From assembly GCF_026151205.1 (NCBI RefSeq), contig NC_087082.1:12867865-12931864 (forward strand): DNA of 64,000 bases. The letters run 5' to 3'. Below are positions 22,401-35,829 of the stretch, in pieces. Under the pieces are notes generated by a model. It saw nothing but the letters and a program-made list of their open reading frames with translations, did not search any database and had not been told where the DNA came from. The DNA comes from Bolinopsis microptera. Lineage: Eukaryota; Ctenophora; Tentaculata; Lobata; Bolinopsidae. Numbering within the stretch: the stretch's first letter is position 1; the number at the start of each line of letters is the position of its first letter. The position numbers and the translations under genes are program-made.

Positions 22401-22690
22401 CCGGCAAACACAAAATTTTCAAAGTTATGTTTGCTCGGCAACGTTTAAATAACTACCTTCATGGTTTCTTTCTGGCCCGTAAAAAATTCAACTTAAACTG
22501 CTTTAATAACATAATTATAAAATTTTACCTGGCAGGTACAGACCGTACACTCATCTCCGTTCCACCTTTCACTCTGTTCGTAAACTTTTCCAGCTACTAG
22601 ACATCCTCCTTCTACCAACATCCTCTCCTCCAGCTTTTCTGCCTGTTTTCGTTTTCAGCATTATTCATTTTCATTTTCATTATTATTCAG
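19404..22690. other. Intergenic stretch without recognised genes
   Basis: Mostly AT-rich DNA with short chance frames (for example 19423-19614, 21910-22092 on the minus strand). It includes a G16 homopolymer at 20190-20205. I find no second copy of it elsewhere in the window and no convincing splice sites. Confidence 0.4.
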
Positions 22691-22849
22691 TTTAACTTTC
22701 AATATTACTCAGTTCCATTTTTTATACAGTTTTACATTAAATCTTATTTTTCATTTTATTTACTGTCACTATCTTGTTGGAGGTTTTAAATTTAAATTGC
22801 AGCAAAACTCGCCAGTCATGAATATGGACGAAAATTGAATCACTATCAA

Positions 22850-25800
22850 TCAGTGATAAACTACGAACTGTAAAGGTACCTTAGTCTCGACGAGAGCAAC
22901 TTTATAGTTTAGCATATCCAACTGCCGGTTCATTTCATCAAGACTCTTCATCAAAGCTTCCAGATCATCTCTCACAGTCAATCGCGCGACAACTGCTTCA
23001 TCAAACTCAGAGTCAGCTCTTCCCTCGATGGGGTTCGCTGGGGTTTCAAGCGTTAAGTTATTTGAATTATACAGATCTTACTATTACTATTCATCGAGAA
23101 TCTTCAATCCAAATATTGTGTACGTTTACCGATAAAATCTCAAATGATATGTTCAGTGTTCACTTACCAGGAGTTTCAACAGGATCTTTAGTGACCACAT
23201 CCTGTAGATCCTCACGAGCGTATGAAGTGGCTGGGGTCGGGTAGACTACCACAGTGGTGGCAGTTTTTTCCATACCACCTCTCCCCCCGGTGAGAGTGCC
23301 CCCTTCTGTGGCGGCGTCTGTGGCGGAAGTACCTCCATCAGTAGCAGCAGTGACTCTATCAGTGGTGTCAGTGCCTCCATCAGTAGCAGCAGTGACTCTA
23401 TCAGTGGTGTCAGTGCCTCCATCAGTAGTAGCAGTGCCACTATCAGTGGTGCCAGTGCCCTCATCTGGAGGTGACCCAGTGGTTCCACCGGGGGTAAGAG
23501 TGCTTCCGAAGGTGCCTGTTGTGGTTCTTGGACCGTTAGATATGGCATCACTCGTACCGGTAAGATCAGTGGAGCCTGGTGTACCATCGTACAGGTACGA
23601 TTGGTATCTAAGATAATCTGCCCCTAAAAAGAAATATCGTTAGTTTCAGATCGTGGTGTCCAGCTATTTGTTGACCGAAATAGTCAGCAAAACGCTGCAG
23701 GTCAGTCAGTATGTCAGTTTGGGTATTTATTGTCTTGTGAGTGAGAGCGAACAGTGAGTCAGTGAAAGCAGTATTAATGACATTCTCACTTTTCAGAACT
23801 AAGTGCCTAATATAATTAAGATATAACATCTAAACAGTTTTATTCCTGTTCCAAATGATCGAGGATAGTCAGGGCTACAAAACCTGACCAAGTTTAGCTC
23901 AATCCAGTACTGCGCGTTCGAGATATGAGGTTAAATATACCAAAAATAGGGGTTTTCTGGTGTGACATCATTGTAAATTTTTTGAAGTATAACCTCAATA
24001 TCTCACAAACTATCCATTTGTGGTCTTTCTGAGTTACACTATCTGTTTCCTTTGGCAATTTCGGTTCAGAGTCAATTAAGTTTGAAACAAAATCTCAGTA
24101 AATGTGAAGGTTCTGAGGATATCAAGTTTGTAACAAGCGCGCGCGCGCGCGCGCGCACACACACATATGACCTCATATCTTCCACATTTAATGATTTTTT
24201 ATGGAAATTCTTTCACTATCCTGTAGCACTCATGTGCTGAGTAGGATAGCATTCTAATCATGTCTTTAAAAGCTTTAGATAGATACTGAGGGAGAAAATT
24301 CATGCTTGTAACAAGCGCGCGCGCGCGCGCGCATGGCCCAAACTATAAGTTCAATGGACGGGAGGATTAAAGTACTTTCATACACACCAGCATGCTCATT
24401 GATGGCTTAAAATGAAGCTAAGACATACTCCTATCAGATCCACCATAAGTTAGATACCATAATAATCATTAAATGTGTCTAAAATGAGGAAGCTTTGACA
24501 AGTGCGAGTGGTTTTGGCAAATTTTGGTATAAAATGGGCCCTGAGATCATATTTTTCTCATTAAAATCACATATATCACGAATATTTATGTGTGTTGGGT
24601 GTATCCTCATTGGTATCAACCATTTCAATCATCTAGAGCAGCTTTCCTGATTCTTTATCTTATGAAAATGGGCAAAAAAGCTCATAAATAGTCCAAAACC
24701 GGTCATTTTCGCCGCTTTAATAACCTCATTCTTGGCACCCAGAACACTTTGGGTACTCAAAACATGATTTTTCGGATACCTCAGATCCCTAACTAGCACA
24801 TGGAGCCAGAAAGAACAGCATGTAGAGACTTTTAAATTTCCATGGTTGAGAACCCAATGTCACACTATTCGTTCATTAATCCTGCTTTCACTGGAGTGAT
24901 ATTATGACTCTGTCTGACAAGGGCACCATGTTATTCATACGCTAATTAAAAACGCCACTCAAACGTTTATAACTCTTACCTCCACAGTCGACAAACGCAG
25001 AGTAATCAAATTTAGGGAGATCTTTACATTGGGTGAACTTGTGAGCATCTGAGTTGTACATGAATACATCCACTGGGACTTTCTGGGGTTTAAAGTCTGG
25101 GTAAAATACCAAGTTGTAATAATTTATAGGTATTGATTTACTAGTAAAAACTTGTGCGTAGATACAGGATGTAATGATCTAGCATGTTCAACATTTCAAC
25201 TTAGAACGTTTTAGGACGGAATCTTCCAGCAAGCTCCACAAACCTCGATTTTGTCTCCACTATCACAGAAGACCTTGGCCATGGTGATCTTCTTTATCTG
25301 TCTGATCTGCTCCTGAGTGAAGTGCTTATCTGATTCAAACCAGAACCTGTCTCCGTCTCTCACTCTCTTGAACTGTTCAGCTATGATGCATCTGTAAACA
25401 GGAATATTTTTAGTTAACGTTAGAATTAACTATTCTTAATTCTACAGACATGTCCAATTTATTCAGGATATGAATGATCGAATCAAGATTTTCAAACTTA
25501 ACCATAATACGAACCAAACTTTTATTGCTCAGACTATCACAGTCTAAAATATCGAAGAAAACAGTTCAGATACTTTTCTACAACAAATGCTAACTACCTG
25601 AATGTAGGACCAACTAGACCACCCTCCACAATATCCTCCTCAAGTCCACCAACCCAGAGATCAATCTCGTCAACTGAAGAGTATAGCTCGGATAGGAGCT
25701 GTCTGGTTGTGGCGTTCCTAATCTCACCCTGAATTGTTGTGATGGTATAATTTGCAGAAAATCTGGTTAAACGGAAACATGTATTAACACGAGTGCTGAG

Positions 25801-28800
25801 ACTTAATTTTCAGTATTCACATTATAGAGATTATGTGTAAAGAGTTGAAATCACAAATACAAACACAACTCACGGAGCAATTGGATCAGACCCTAACCTG
25901 AAGATCGTGGAAGTCCAGAGCTCGTCTCATTCCACAAACTTGTCTCATGTCATTGTAAGTTGGGATAGCGTGGTCACGTCCTCTCTGTATGTTGATTGCT
26001 GCCAGATCCAAGGCTACCTACAATTATTATATCAGTGACTGCGAGGTTCTGTTTTTATGAAACGAACTTCTGACGCGGCGAATTTGGTCTCATTTGATTG
26101 CAGTAGAGAAGTAAAACCGTGGTTACAGTTTACACTATCATCAACCTGAAGACGTTATCATATATTATTTACGAACCTGAGCCACCACATGGAAGAGTCG
26201 TTCAGTAAGAGAGTCAGACAGTTTACCGTCAGGTAACTTCAGATTCTGCATGATCATTCCTCTGATTATTGGATCCACACCACCTGGCACGGACGATATT
26301 AGATGAGAATTATATTGGAATCTAGAACCCTCATTATATTAGCTATTAGAGGAGTGGGGAGGGTGTTGCTAAATTCGATACAGAGCATTTTCTCATTTGA
26401 TCAAAAGTTGATTGATCACTGATATCAACTTATGGGATAACAATGCTGACGAGTTCCACTTACCCTCGTCTAAGAGTCTGTAGGGAGTAAAGAAGGAGTT
26501 GTGTAGGGGCATATCTCCCAACTCAAACTTGTCGTAATTCTTTCCTGTAAAAGAACTTCACGTTAAACTTGACATTTTGAATTACTTCTTGGTGGAAAGT
26601 AAAGGCCTGGTATTCCTTTAATTGGGCCTTCATTACTGGGTTCTATACTCACAATTTCATAGCAAATATAAATGAGCCCTCGAGATATTCATGAGATTAA
26701 AGAATCTTGCACTTTGAACACGATTGGGTAAAGTATTGAGCTATTTAAAATTTCCTACTTTCTCTGTTGAAATATAGGCGGGTCCTTCATTTGATAACAT
26801 GCCACCTGTCATCGTTCTAGGATCACGATTTAAAGTTTGCTCAATGAAATGCACGTGGAACAGTGGGTTAAAATATCAAGCTCTACATGCTCTATATGAT
26901 ATTATTGTGGAGAGTCAACATTATAGCTGCATACTCCAAGCTGGTGCATATTGACTCAGACTACGATCACAAGTTGCAGATTCAGTTGTTTTGTGGAAAT
27001 TCTCAAGATAACGGCTCAACAACTTGCCGCTCAACATTCCTAAAATTTCTAAAAATTAACTGGTATCTAATAGTAGGTAAATAACTTTAAATTTAGTCAT
27101 CTATCAAATAGAAGTTTTATTTTTACCACTAACGAAAAGAAATTACTCTCTTAGTTACCCGCTATAACTAAAAGACGTATACACTCAGCGCTAAAAGACT
27201 CTAACAGGTATCAGAGACAGATCTAATTACTAATAGGACCGAGAAACTTTCATTCCATCAACAAGCTGATTCGGCGGTTTAGGCAGCGCAGACTGCTCAA
27301 CTATTATACTGCAATGTTATATCAAGGTTAATTAAAGATACATATAATGCTGACCTCGTCTAAAGAGAGTAGGTGGAATGAGGGTGTGTCCGAATCTGAA
27401 AGCGGCGGTAGAGAACTCGTTTAGAAGAGAGGCGTCCACATCGGAGTCGTAACCAGTGTAGTCACCAATCTGCTCCATTCCTTCAACTCCTAGCACCTGG
27501 ATCAAAAGGTAACTTAGTAAAAATAAATAGAACAAAATGCAAGTTGCAAAACAGCTGTGGTTGTTATCACGACTAACATTCTCCCAGTTTCGAGACAAAA
27601 TGATGAGAAAATAAGATTGTAGGATGAAATTCCAGGTGAGAACAAAAGCAAGAGACAATGGAACTGAAGCATGAACCGTACCTTGGGTAAGTACTCCTGG
27701 TATGTGATATGCTGCATGACACCTCCTATAATCTTCCTGGCTTCTTCGTAGATACGATCATCGTTCCACTGGGGGTTCACTTCAGCTAGATTGTAAGCTA
27801 TCTCGTTGTGCTGTCTCATGAACAGGGTGTGAAGGGTGGTCAGGCCTGGCTGCTCTGTTACTCTGAAGTCTCCTGCAGAGATTTGGATTGAGATTATACT
27901 GTCTCTCAACTGGTGAAGTGGTTAGAATTATAATCCGGTTATCCTATATATTTGGTTATTTTTAGATATTATCAGATTTTTAAAATACTGTATGCGAAGA
28001 CCTCTATTTAACAGATCACATCAAGTTAGGTTACCTGCAATGAAGCAATCCAGGAATACAGTGGCAGCTCGACCAATACACCTCCTGTCACTCTCCATTT
28101 CTTCAGGAATAAGGTTGTCTTCGATAGGTAGGAAGTGTTTCCCGGGAATTGACTCCTCTCCAACTCTCAACTGACCTTTGTTGGCAGATCTGAGGAAATT
28201 TGAATAAATATTCCACAATGATTTTGCCCAATTTAATAAAGGTTCTCAAATTCGAATGTAGCTTAAAGCCGAATTTTTCACGACGACCGAAGGTATTTAT
28301 TATTTAATCTGTACCCGACATGACAAAGTTTCTTTATGATATAATAAATACAGATGCTATACCAATAAAGAGCGAGTAAAGTGCGACTGAAACCTGTCAA
28401 ATTTAAATTAAAGCAATTTTCTGGACATATAGAAAATTTACAGCATCTGTATTTTTATTACTTTAGTAATGATACTATTATAGTTGGTGCTTGTATCTTA
28501 GTCTACATAAAATGATAAAAGTGATCTTATGATTTGAATCATCACTTTTTAAAATCAGAAGGTCAACTCTGTAACTCACATAGTTTGCAACAAATAAATA
28601 GGTGATTTACGTTTCTATTAAATGTACATATCAGTAAAGTCATTCTATGCATTGGAGTCAAATGCTTGACCGATGGAACAGTCGATAATACATCTCCTCA
28701 ATAATCACCTGATTTCTCTAACTTCTACCTATTATTGCGGTTAGTTGTTTGAAAAACGTAATCAAACACAGGAAGAAGAAACACATGAAGCTAACCGAAC

Positions 28801-31800
28801 TTCTCAGAAGTCATAAAAAAAAACTACAAGATATTTCCTTGCGTTTGAAACTACTTATAATGTCAAATCACTAACCTGTCCCGGAGAGTCTCCATCTCCT
28901 GATCAGCACTACCGTACACAGTACTAGCGTCCAGGAAGGACGTCACCTGATTCAACTGCTCTCTTACTCTCGTTTCCTTACCGAACACACTCGTGTCACC
29001 GGTACCTGTTTGTAGATTATTGTTACAGCTAAACGAGAGTTTTAGGGAGAAACTGCGATCACAATTCTTGTTTATTCTTGATTGGAATGTTCGGTCAACA
29101 ATCTGAAGTGGAAGACTTACCACATATTGAGGCAGATCTAACGAAGGGCATACACGCTGCATCTATCCTGGAGTCATTGCTGTGGACCTCTATTGGGAAG
29201 CAAGGCATGGTGTTTGTACAGGTTTGTTCACACCGTACTCGTAGGAATGGAGCAAATGATGTTTCACTAGGTCCTGCCACTGTCTAGAGTTGTTCGACTT
29301 GTTGAGAAGAGGAAAAAAGGAGAAGAAAGAATACAAATGTAAATGGCATGTACGTTATTGTATTGCAAAAAAGTAAAAGGTTGATTTTAAAATATCCAAG
29401 GGTCAATTGTACAGATTCTGTGGCTCACCTGAGCAAGATCGTGGTCGACGAACTGACCGAAATGCATCATAAGGACACTAAACTGAGAGTGAGCCTTGGT
29501 AGTGTAGGTCCGGATCAGACGCTGGGAGATCATTCTGGCAGAGGGAAGAGTACGACCCCAACCACGGGGAGTATTGTACCTGGGAGCAGGAGACTGTTAC
29601 CTCAGGTTACCTACCTACTACTCGTGGGACTGTATTACCTCAGGAAAATCAATTATATCTGTCTGTAAATACTAAATGCTTAATTATGGAAATTTCTTGG
29701 AATGAATTTAATTGATCTTAGCACAGAGGGTTAACTGGCAATGAGTATGAATGAGTTGAGTTCACTAACTTGTTTTCGTAGAGAGCGGGAAGGAATCTGT
29801 TGATCTTGTTAAGGCTGGAACCCCAGGTAGGGTGCTTGATGTTGTTACAAGTTCCGTCGTGGGACCTGAACGACATACCCTGACACCTCATCTGACACTT
29901 GGGCTGTCGTTTCTGAGGTAGTACGCGGTATTTATTTATCTGTTTAAAACTGGAAAATAAGGAAATATATGCATAAATTACAGAAAAGGGTAAGATACAT
30001 TTTCCCCAGCTGTTAAATTGCGAAGAGAATCGGTATTTGGTAATGCTCGTTACATATCTTATTTAATATTTATCTGTGTCTAGACTTTTGGCGCTGATGA
30101 TATGATATTATCAGTAAATTATACATTTGACACGGGTCAGAACGATTTAATTTCATTGCCAGAACCCGGTTTTATGTTCTCTGTACTAAGTGATTTAAAC
30201 TAAACTGTTAGCACTGAAGCCGGCAGAAGCCTTATTTAATAGTAAACAAGTGACTATAATGTTTAGGTTATAGTAATACACATTGTAATTTCCGTTTCTG
30301 CAAGTCAAGAAAGTTAACCCATGAAAATCATAATGCCTCTAAATGAAGAACAACGGAGCCTGGAGTATGACAATTTTTACACAAATTAGTGTGTAACAAA
30401 ATATTAAATGTATCAAGAATCAAGATAATTCAGCGTACCCTACGGTGACAGCCAGACAGATCTTCAAGATGGTCAATAGCTTCCGGACTGAGCAGAGAGC
30501 CAAGAGGTACGTTGTTCCTCTCCATAGAGGTTACGTTCAGGGCTTCAATTTGCTCGTGTATGTAGTCCATCGCGTGTTCGAATACCTCTGCTGACTGCAA
30601 AATGTCGGGAAATAACGTACACAAAATCATCTCTTTTTTTGTATTAAAGACCAAAATTTCAAATGCAAATTGTTCAGCAGCAATGTAATAACGGTTTAAA
30701 AAGCTGGTTACTGACCATTGCCATGTATAGTGCCTGTCTAGTAGGCTGTCTGACCATGTGGAACAAGTCTTGAGGGGTGGGGTTGAAGTTAGGTGCGTTA
30801 AAACGGGCTCTGAGGGGAACAGTTTTAGTATCAAGTAAAACGGAGAGATAGAGTTATTGTAAACAATGTTACTAGAAAGTTAGTGATCCATGTTATTTTA
30901 AATCACTGTGACAGAGTTGAATCTATAAGCCAATAGGTTACGTTGATTGCAACAGATTGATCAGACTGCATCTAAAACAAGTGCCAATTTACTTGAGGAT
31001 GATTTGAGTCTCCTGAATAGCACTCTGAACGAACTCCTGAGCGTAATCTAGAGCATCCGATACGAATCTGTCTCCGGGGAATGGTGTGGCATCTGGGGAC
31101 AGGAGGGTTATACAACTAATATTGCTCGTCACAGTTCTTGGTTATTGGGTATTGTTTGCACTGTGCATAAAGTTCAAATATCCACGACAAAAAAATGTAC
31201 AAAAAAGAGGTTGTCATTTTCGATGAACTCAGACGCCAACTTCTGATAATTCCACTATCCGTGTTCTAAACTTTACAAAACTCACCAGTGACTGCTAAAG
31301 AGAACTCATGTCGACTGGTACCAGCCAGATTGCTGGCTCTACACTCGTAGAAACCAGTATCTTCGAACTGTATGGACCTGAACACCAGTCTCTCCTGTAC
31401 CTCTCCTGGCCGGGTTACATGTTGGATCTCATAGGTTTGGGAGAAGGGCAGATACTGGTTGTCCTGAGGGGGAGGAAGGTTAGTTTTTAGTAAGTTTGGG
31501 AATAAGAGAAGGGCAGAAACTGGTTGTCCTGAGGGGGAGGAAGGTTAGTTTTTAGTAAGTTTGGGACTAAGAGAAGGGCAGATACTGGTTAGTGGTTGTC
31601 CTGAGGGGGAGGAAGGTTAGTTTTTAGTAAGTTTGGGACTAAGAGAAGGGCAGATACTGGTTGTCCTGACTCCTGAGGGGGAGGAAGGTTAGTTTTTAGT
31701 AAGTTTGGGACTAAGAGAAAGGCAGATACTGGTTGTCCTGAGGGGGAGGAGGGTTAGTTTTTAGTAAGTTTGGGACTAAGAGAAAGGCAGATACTGGTTG

Positions 31801-34800
31801 TCCTGAGGGGGAGGAAGGCCGTTAGTTTTTAGTAAGTTTGGGACTAAGAGAAGGGCAGATACTGGTTGTCCTGACTCCTGAGGGGGAGGAAGGTTAGTTT
31901 TTAGTAAGTTTGGGACTAAGAGAAGGGCAGATACTGGTTGTCCTGAGGGGGAGGAGGGTTAGTTTTCAGTTAGTCCGAGACTGAGCATTTTCCAAGGCTT
32001 ATCTAAATCTCTGTTAGAAAGTGGGTGTGTATTGGTTCTGTAAAAGAGTGGTACTGTAAACCTAGATGTCGAATCATGATAAGACAGTGATCAGCTATTT
32101 TAATAAGCTCATTTTAACAGGATTGACCGAGATGATACGGTAACATCAGTCGATAAATAACGACAAATATTTTCATAGATTAACACCACTTTCATGCCTT
32201 GAAGCTGCTGATCCCTATTATCAGTAATTCATTTGAGTTACAGCTGATGTCCAGATAGCATGAACTGACACGGGTTACGGGAAAGTGGTGACACACCCGC
32301 AGGAGCTACATTACTCTTCGACATGTTAACCTCATTACGTGGCTTCTTTCCTTTACTTCAAAACTCTGAATACATTGAGTTCCAATACAGCAATACCTGA
32401 ATAACTCATTCACTGGCCATCACGGTGAGTTTTAAACTAAAAGGCGGCGCGTATAATCAGAATACTTTATCTTCAGTATTGTTGCTAACTGGAATTATTT
32501 TATGCCGACACCCTCTTCAAGGCTGAAATTTCATTTCTAACAAAACTGCCAAAACACCACGTGATCATTACTTGGGGCGTTTGATAATGGCATTATATTG
32601 AACAACTCTCCATTTCGTCTGGCTGGATACAAATAATGGTTCTTTACACGTACGCAGAACAGTGAATGACATGACTAAAGGTATGCAGGTATTAACACCA
32701 GTATCACTAATCGGGACTACTTGTACTAATCGGGACTACTTGTGCGGCGCTATTAATAAAACAGCAAAATGCCTTAAAGGAATGCAATTCTCACCAAATT
32801 GCATTTCAAGAATTTACAAATAATGAAGAATCAATCGAATGCCAACATAGTGAAGACGTGCCTAATTAATATTTATATTTAGTTAGACAGTGGATAAATT
32901 GCTTAATAATAACTTGCCTTGAACCATTCGATAACTGGAGTGGGACTACCGAACACTGAACAACTGAATACGGCACTGCCTCCAAACGGTACCCACGCAT
33001 CTTTGGGTGGCTCCCTAAACTGAGGGGTAACTGAAAATATTTTGTTACTCGTCTCTAAAAATATTGTTCCTCAGTCGAATAAGTACGTTATACGGCTACG
33101 CCTGGAAATTTCATCTCGCGATTAATTTGTAAATCTCGATTAAATCTGAATTAAAATCACAAGTAAATCTAATAGTCCACTCACTAAGGACTTGTAAGAT
33201 GGCGCTGGCCTCTGTGACTCCCCCGGCGTTGGTAGCTACACAAATATACTTTCCACTGTCACTGGGAAGAGGGAACCTGATCCGCAGGGTCTTGTACGCA
33301 TCTGTTTCGTACCTTCCACTAGGGTGGTTCTCCGGCTCCACAATCGTTATGTTCTGATCAAACATGCCAGTTAGACATCATGGGTAAACTTAGTAGGATA
33401 ATCATGAGGAGTTTAATTAAATATTGGGCAAGGTGTTTGAAGGTGTACCACTGTAGCCCTACAAATTGGTTGAGAAATTTGGTGATATAAAATTATAATA
33501 GAATTTAATTGGTAATCAAGTCAATTAATGTCAGTTGCCAAAATAAACTAGTTTTCAATATTATCTAAAAGCAGTTCGGCTGCCAATAAATCACCTCGAA
33601 AGTTTCGACTCTCCATGTGATTTTAGGGTTAGGGTTGCCATTAGCCCTGCACGCGATACCGATAATATCAGCATCAAGGGAGTTCGTATCTTGGGGTCTG
33701 GTCGTTATCTTGGGAGGATCTGAGAGAGAATTTTCAATATACCAAATCGAAACCAAGCAAAAATGTACAGTATTATGTAAACTGGTAATCAAAATTGGAG
33801 TGAGAATGTGTTTTAGTTAGCAGAACTTCTGAGTTGTGGCTAACCTAGGACGAGAACTCTAGAGGTGGCCCAGGAACTTCCTCCATCATTTGTAGCCATG
33901 CAGATGTACTGAGCACTGTAACCAGGTGTAACCTGATGAAATTATGTGTTAATGTTAAAATTCTTTCCCGGTTCTCAGAAAATATCAAATAAATTGTTAA
34001 CTGGGAGTTTTTAGTATGAAGTGGAAATACTTACATCTCGGATGTAAAGATGGCCCTTCTCCGTGACCAGGAAGTTGCCGCCGGCGTAGTTCCGTATTTC
34101 CTCTTCGGTTAAATCGTCAGAAATCACTGGTACATTCCTAAGCTGACTTCTCCCTGGAGATAGTCGTCAAAATATTTTAACTATTGCAAGTGGAATTTAC
34201 TGTTTGGTCACCAAGTTTATATTTCTGCAAACAACATCGTATGAGTTCACTTACACCTCATGCCATCATATCAAATATCAAGACTTTAAAAATAAAATGT
34301 GCCCACAAAAAACAAGTAACTAATATAACTTATAAAAGGTACAGTATAGCTGTGTTGAACACTGTTATTTAAATATAAACTAACTAACTAACAGTTAACA
34401 TACCAACTCTCCACTCGATAGTAGGTTTAGGATCGCCCTGTGCTTCACAAGGTAAGTGTATCAGAGCTCCTACGTGCACTGTAACGTCACTTGGGGAGAT
34501 TGCAATCGTCGGGCGGGCTAAAAAATGTACACTGTTTAACTTTAAGGTTATTATAATTATATCTATAATTATATTTATTATTGATATAACTAACGGGAAC
34601 CTGTGTGAATGAATTACTAAAGTTGTGTAAAGAGACAACAATATTCATTTATTTTGCGATTATGAAATCACTTCGGGGTCCAAATTTGGAGATTTTAAGT
34701 TCTTATTCTCGTAACATGTCAACAGATATAATATAGTATATAAATATATATCGTCTCGTTTTATACATAATGTAGTAAGATTGATTTCACAAGAAACTTG

Positions 34801-35816
34801 TGGAAGTTTACGTTGAATTTATATTATATATTAACTTGAAATTCTATATTAGTAAAGGCGTACCTGGACACCCGTTTCGGCTGACTATGTAATATAACCA
34901 CATAAACAAATGTCTTATCTATTCATTACCACATAACAGATCCCTTTAACGTATTGACGTAGGCCATGTCTTCAGGACTAACCTGCCATAGCAACAGTGA
35001 CCTCCTTGATAGGAGTGTCGAACTTGGTGCACGTGTAAACTGCAGCATCGATCTCTTTTAGTCTGCTGATGTACATTGTACCGTCAGCAGTCACAATGTA
35101 CCTTCTATCCCTGTAATGTTTATAATATTAACATATTATTGAGTACATATTTAATAATAATAACACGGAGTTGCTAGATTAATTAAACTTTGGAGAGTGT
35201 ATAAAACTCAGGTCACGGTCACCAGATTTAGGTGGCACACAACTGTTACAAACCCCACGATATGTTATCATACCACCGAGCGGATATTTGTAATATTTTA
35301 TACACATTAATCAAACTTGTCATATGATCGTGGGAGTCAGTCGATCGAGGAAGCCAGAAAATAGCCGCATTTTTAAATTGGCAGGCTTCTTATATAAAGA
35401 TATCCCGGGAGAGGAGGCTTATATTATACACGTCAAACCACATAGAGTCGCCACGTATAAAATACTCAAATACAGGAATGTAGATTTAACGGAAAGCCGA
35501 GGTAAATTAGTCAAAGCTTCTTCGTGAATCACAGGTTAGATTTGCGGTGATTCTTATCAATCTTGAAATACAAAATTTCGAAAACCAACAAAATAAAAGA
35601 AACTTCGCAAACTATTTTAAAATGAACTAAAACTCACCCCAATGTCTTAACGTCTGTTTGTTCCCCGTTGACATTTTTAGACCACGTGACATCAGAAAAA
35701 CCACATCTCAAAGCCACAAAACCCCCTTGTCTACCAATCTCGGTCTCTCTTATCGGCTCTGCGTCTTGGGAAAGGGCCCCAGCCAGCAGCAGGCTGAAGA
35801 GAAGGAGCACGACCAT
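22850..35816 (-). CDS. PXDN-like: Peroxidasin-like Ig/haem peroxidase, copy 1
   Basis: 27 coding exons, all phases consistent, about 1,323 aa. From 5' (minus strand): 35638-35816, 34983-35110, 34404-34517, 34035-34153, 33845-33932, 33595-33719, 33185-33353, 32918-33030, 31286-31463, 30993-31092, 30716-30809, 30439-30594, 29770-29912, 29429-29579, 29121-29283, 28876-29005, 28035-28189, 27682-27872, 27355-27496, 26464-26544, 26177-26283, 25898-26017, 25598-25728, 25244-25391, 24980-25082, 23168-23623, 22850-23037. Signal peptide [16 protein letters not shown], four Ig domains (for example [30 protein letters not shown]), then animal haem peroxidase: distal His in [16 protein letters not shown], proximal His in [21 protein letters not shown] Gly/Thr-rich linker and a coiled-coil tail follow. 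LRRs and a VWC domain, usual in peroxidasin, are not seen. The last exon could instead splice at AAG/GTACCT. Likely secreted, cross-linking or oxidant-producing in extracellular matrix. Confidence 0.88.
23168..23623 (-). repeat. Exonic Gly/Thr/Asp-rich repeat linker, copy 1
   Basis: One 152-codon exon encodes a low-complexity linker with repeated [14 protein letters not shown]-type units (three to four units) between the peroxidase domain and the C-terminal coiled coil. The copy-2 exon (42421-42795) is 81 bp (27 codons) shorter because it has fewer units; the frame is kept. Such linkers are often O-glycosylated spacers. Confidence 0.8.
23765..24900. other. Copy-1-specific intron insert with two (GC)n tracts
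   Basis: This intron is about 1.36 kb in copy 1 and about 0.22 kb in copy 2; the extra DNA lies here. It has no coding frame. Two alternating GC tracts follow the same TTGTAACAA sequence (about 24137-24157, continuing into CACACA, and about 24315-24333), suggesting an internal duplication. No TIRs or TSD were recognised, so insertion in copy 1 versus deletion in copy 2 is open. Confidence 0.6.
31439..31975 (-). repeat. Splice-acceptor-derived minisatellite, 8 units (copy 1)
   Basis: Eight tandem units of 65-72 bp. On the gene strand each unit holds branchpoint-like AACTAAC, a pyrimidine tract, CCCCCTCAG and then about 22 nt of the exon 31286-31463 (GACAACCAGTATCTGC...). Only the unit nearest the exon (acceptor at 31464) continues into the real exon. 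In most other units the copied exon start reads into TAG after eight codons. Some units have a CTGACTC duplication. Confidence 0.92.
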
Positions 35817-35829
35817 GCACTGATCTGCT

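Noticed and set aside
23246-23616. Plus- and minus-strand alternative frames opposite the Gly/Thr linker exon
   Set aside because: They are shadows of the repeat-rich peroxidasin-like exon read in other frames.
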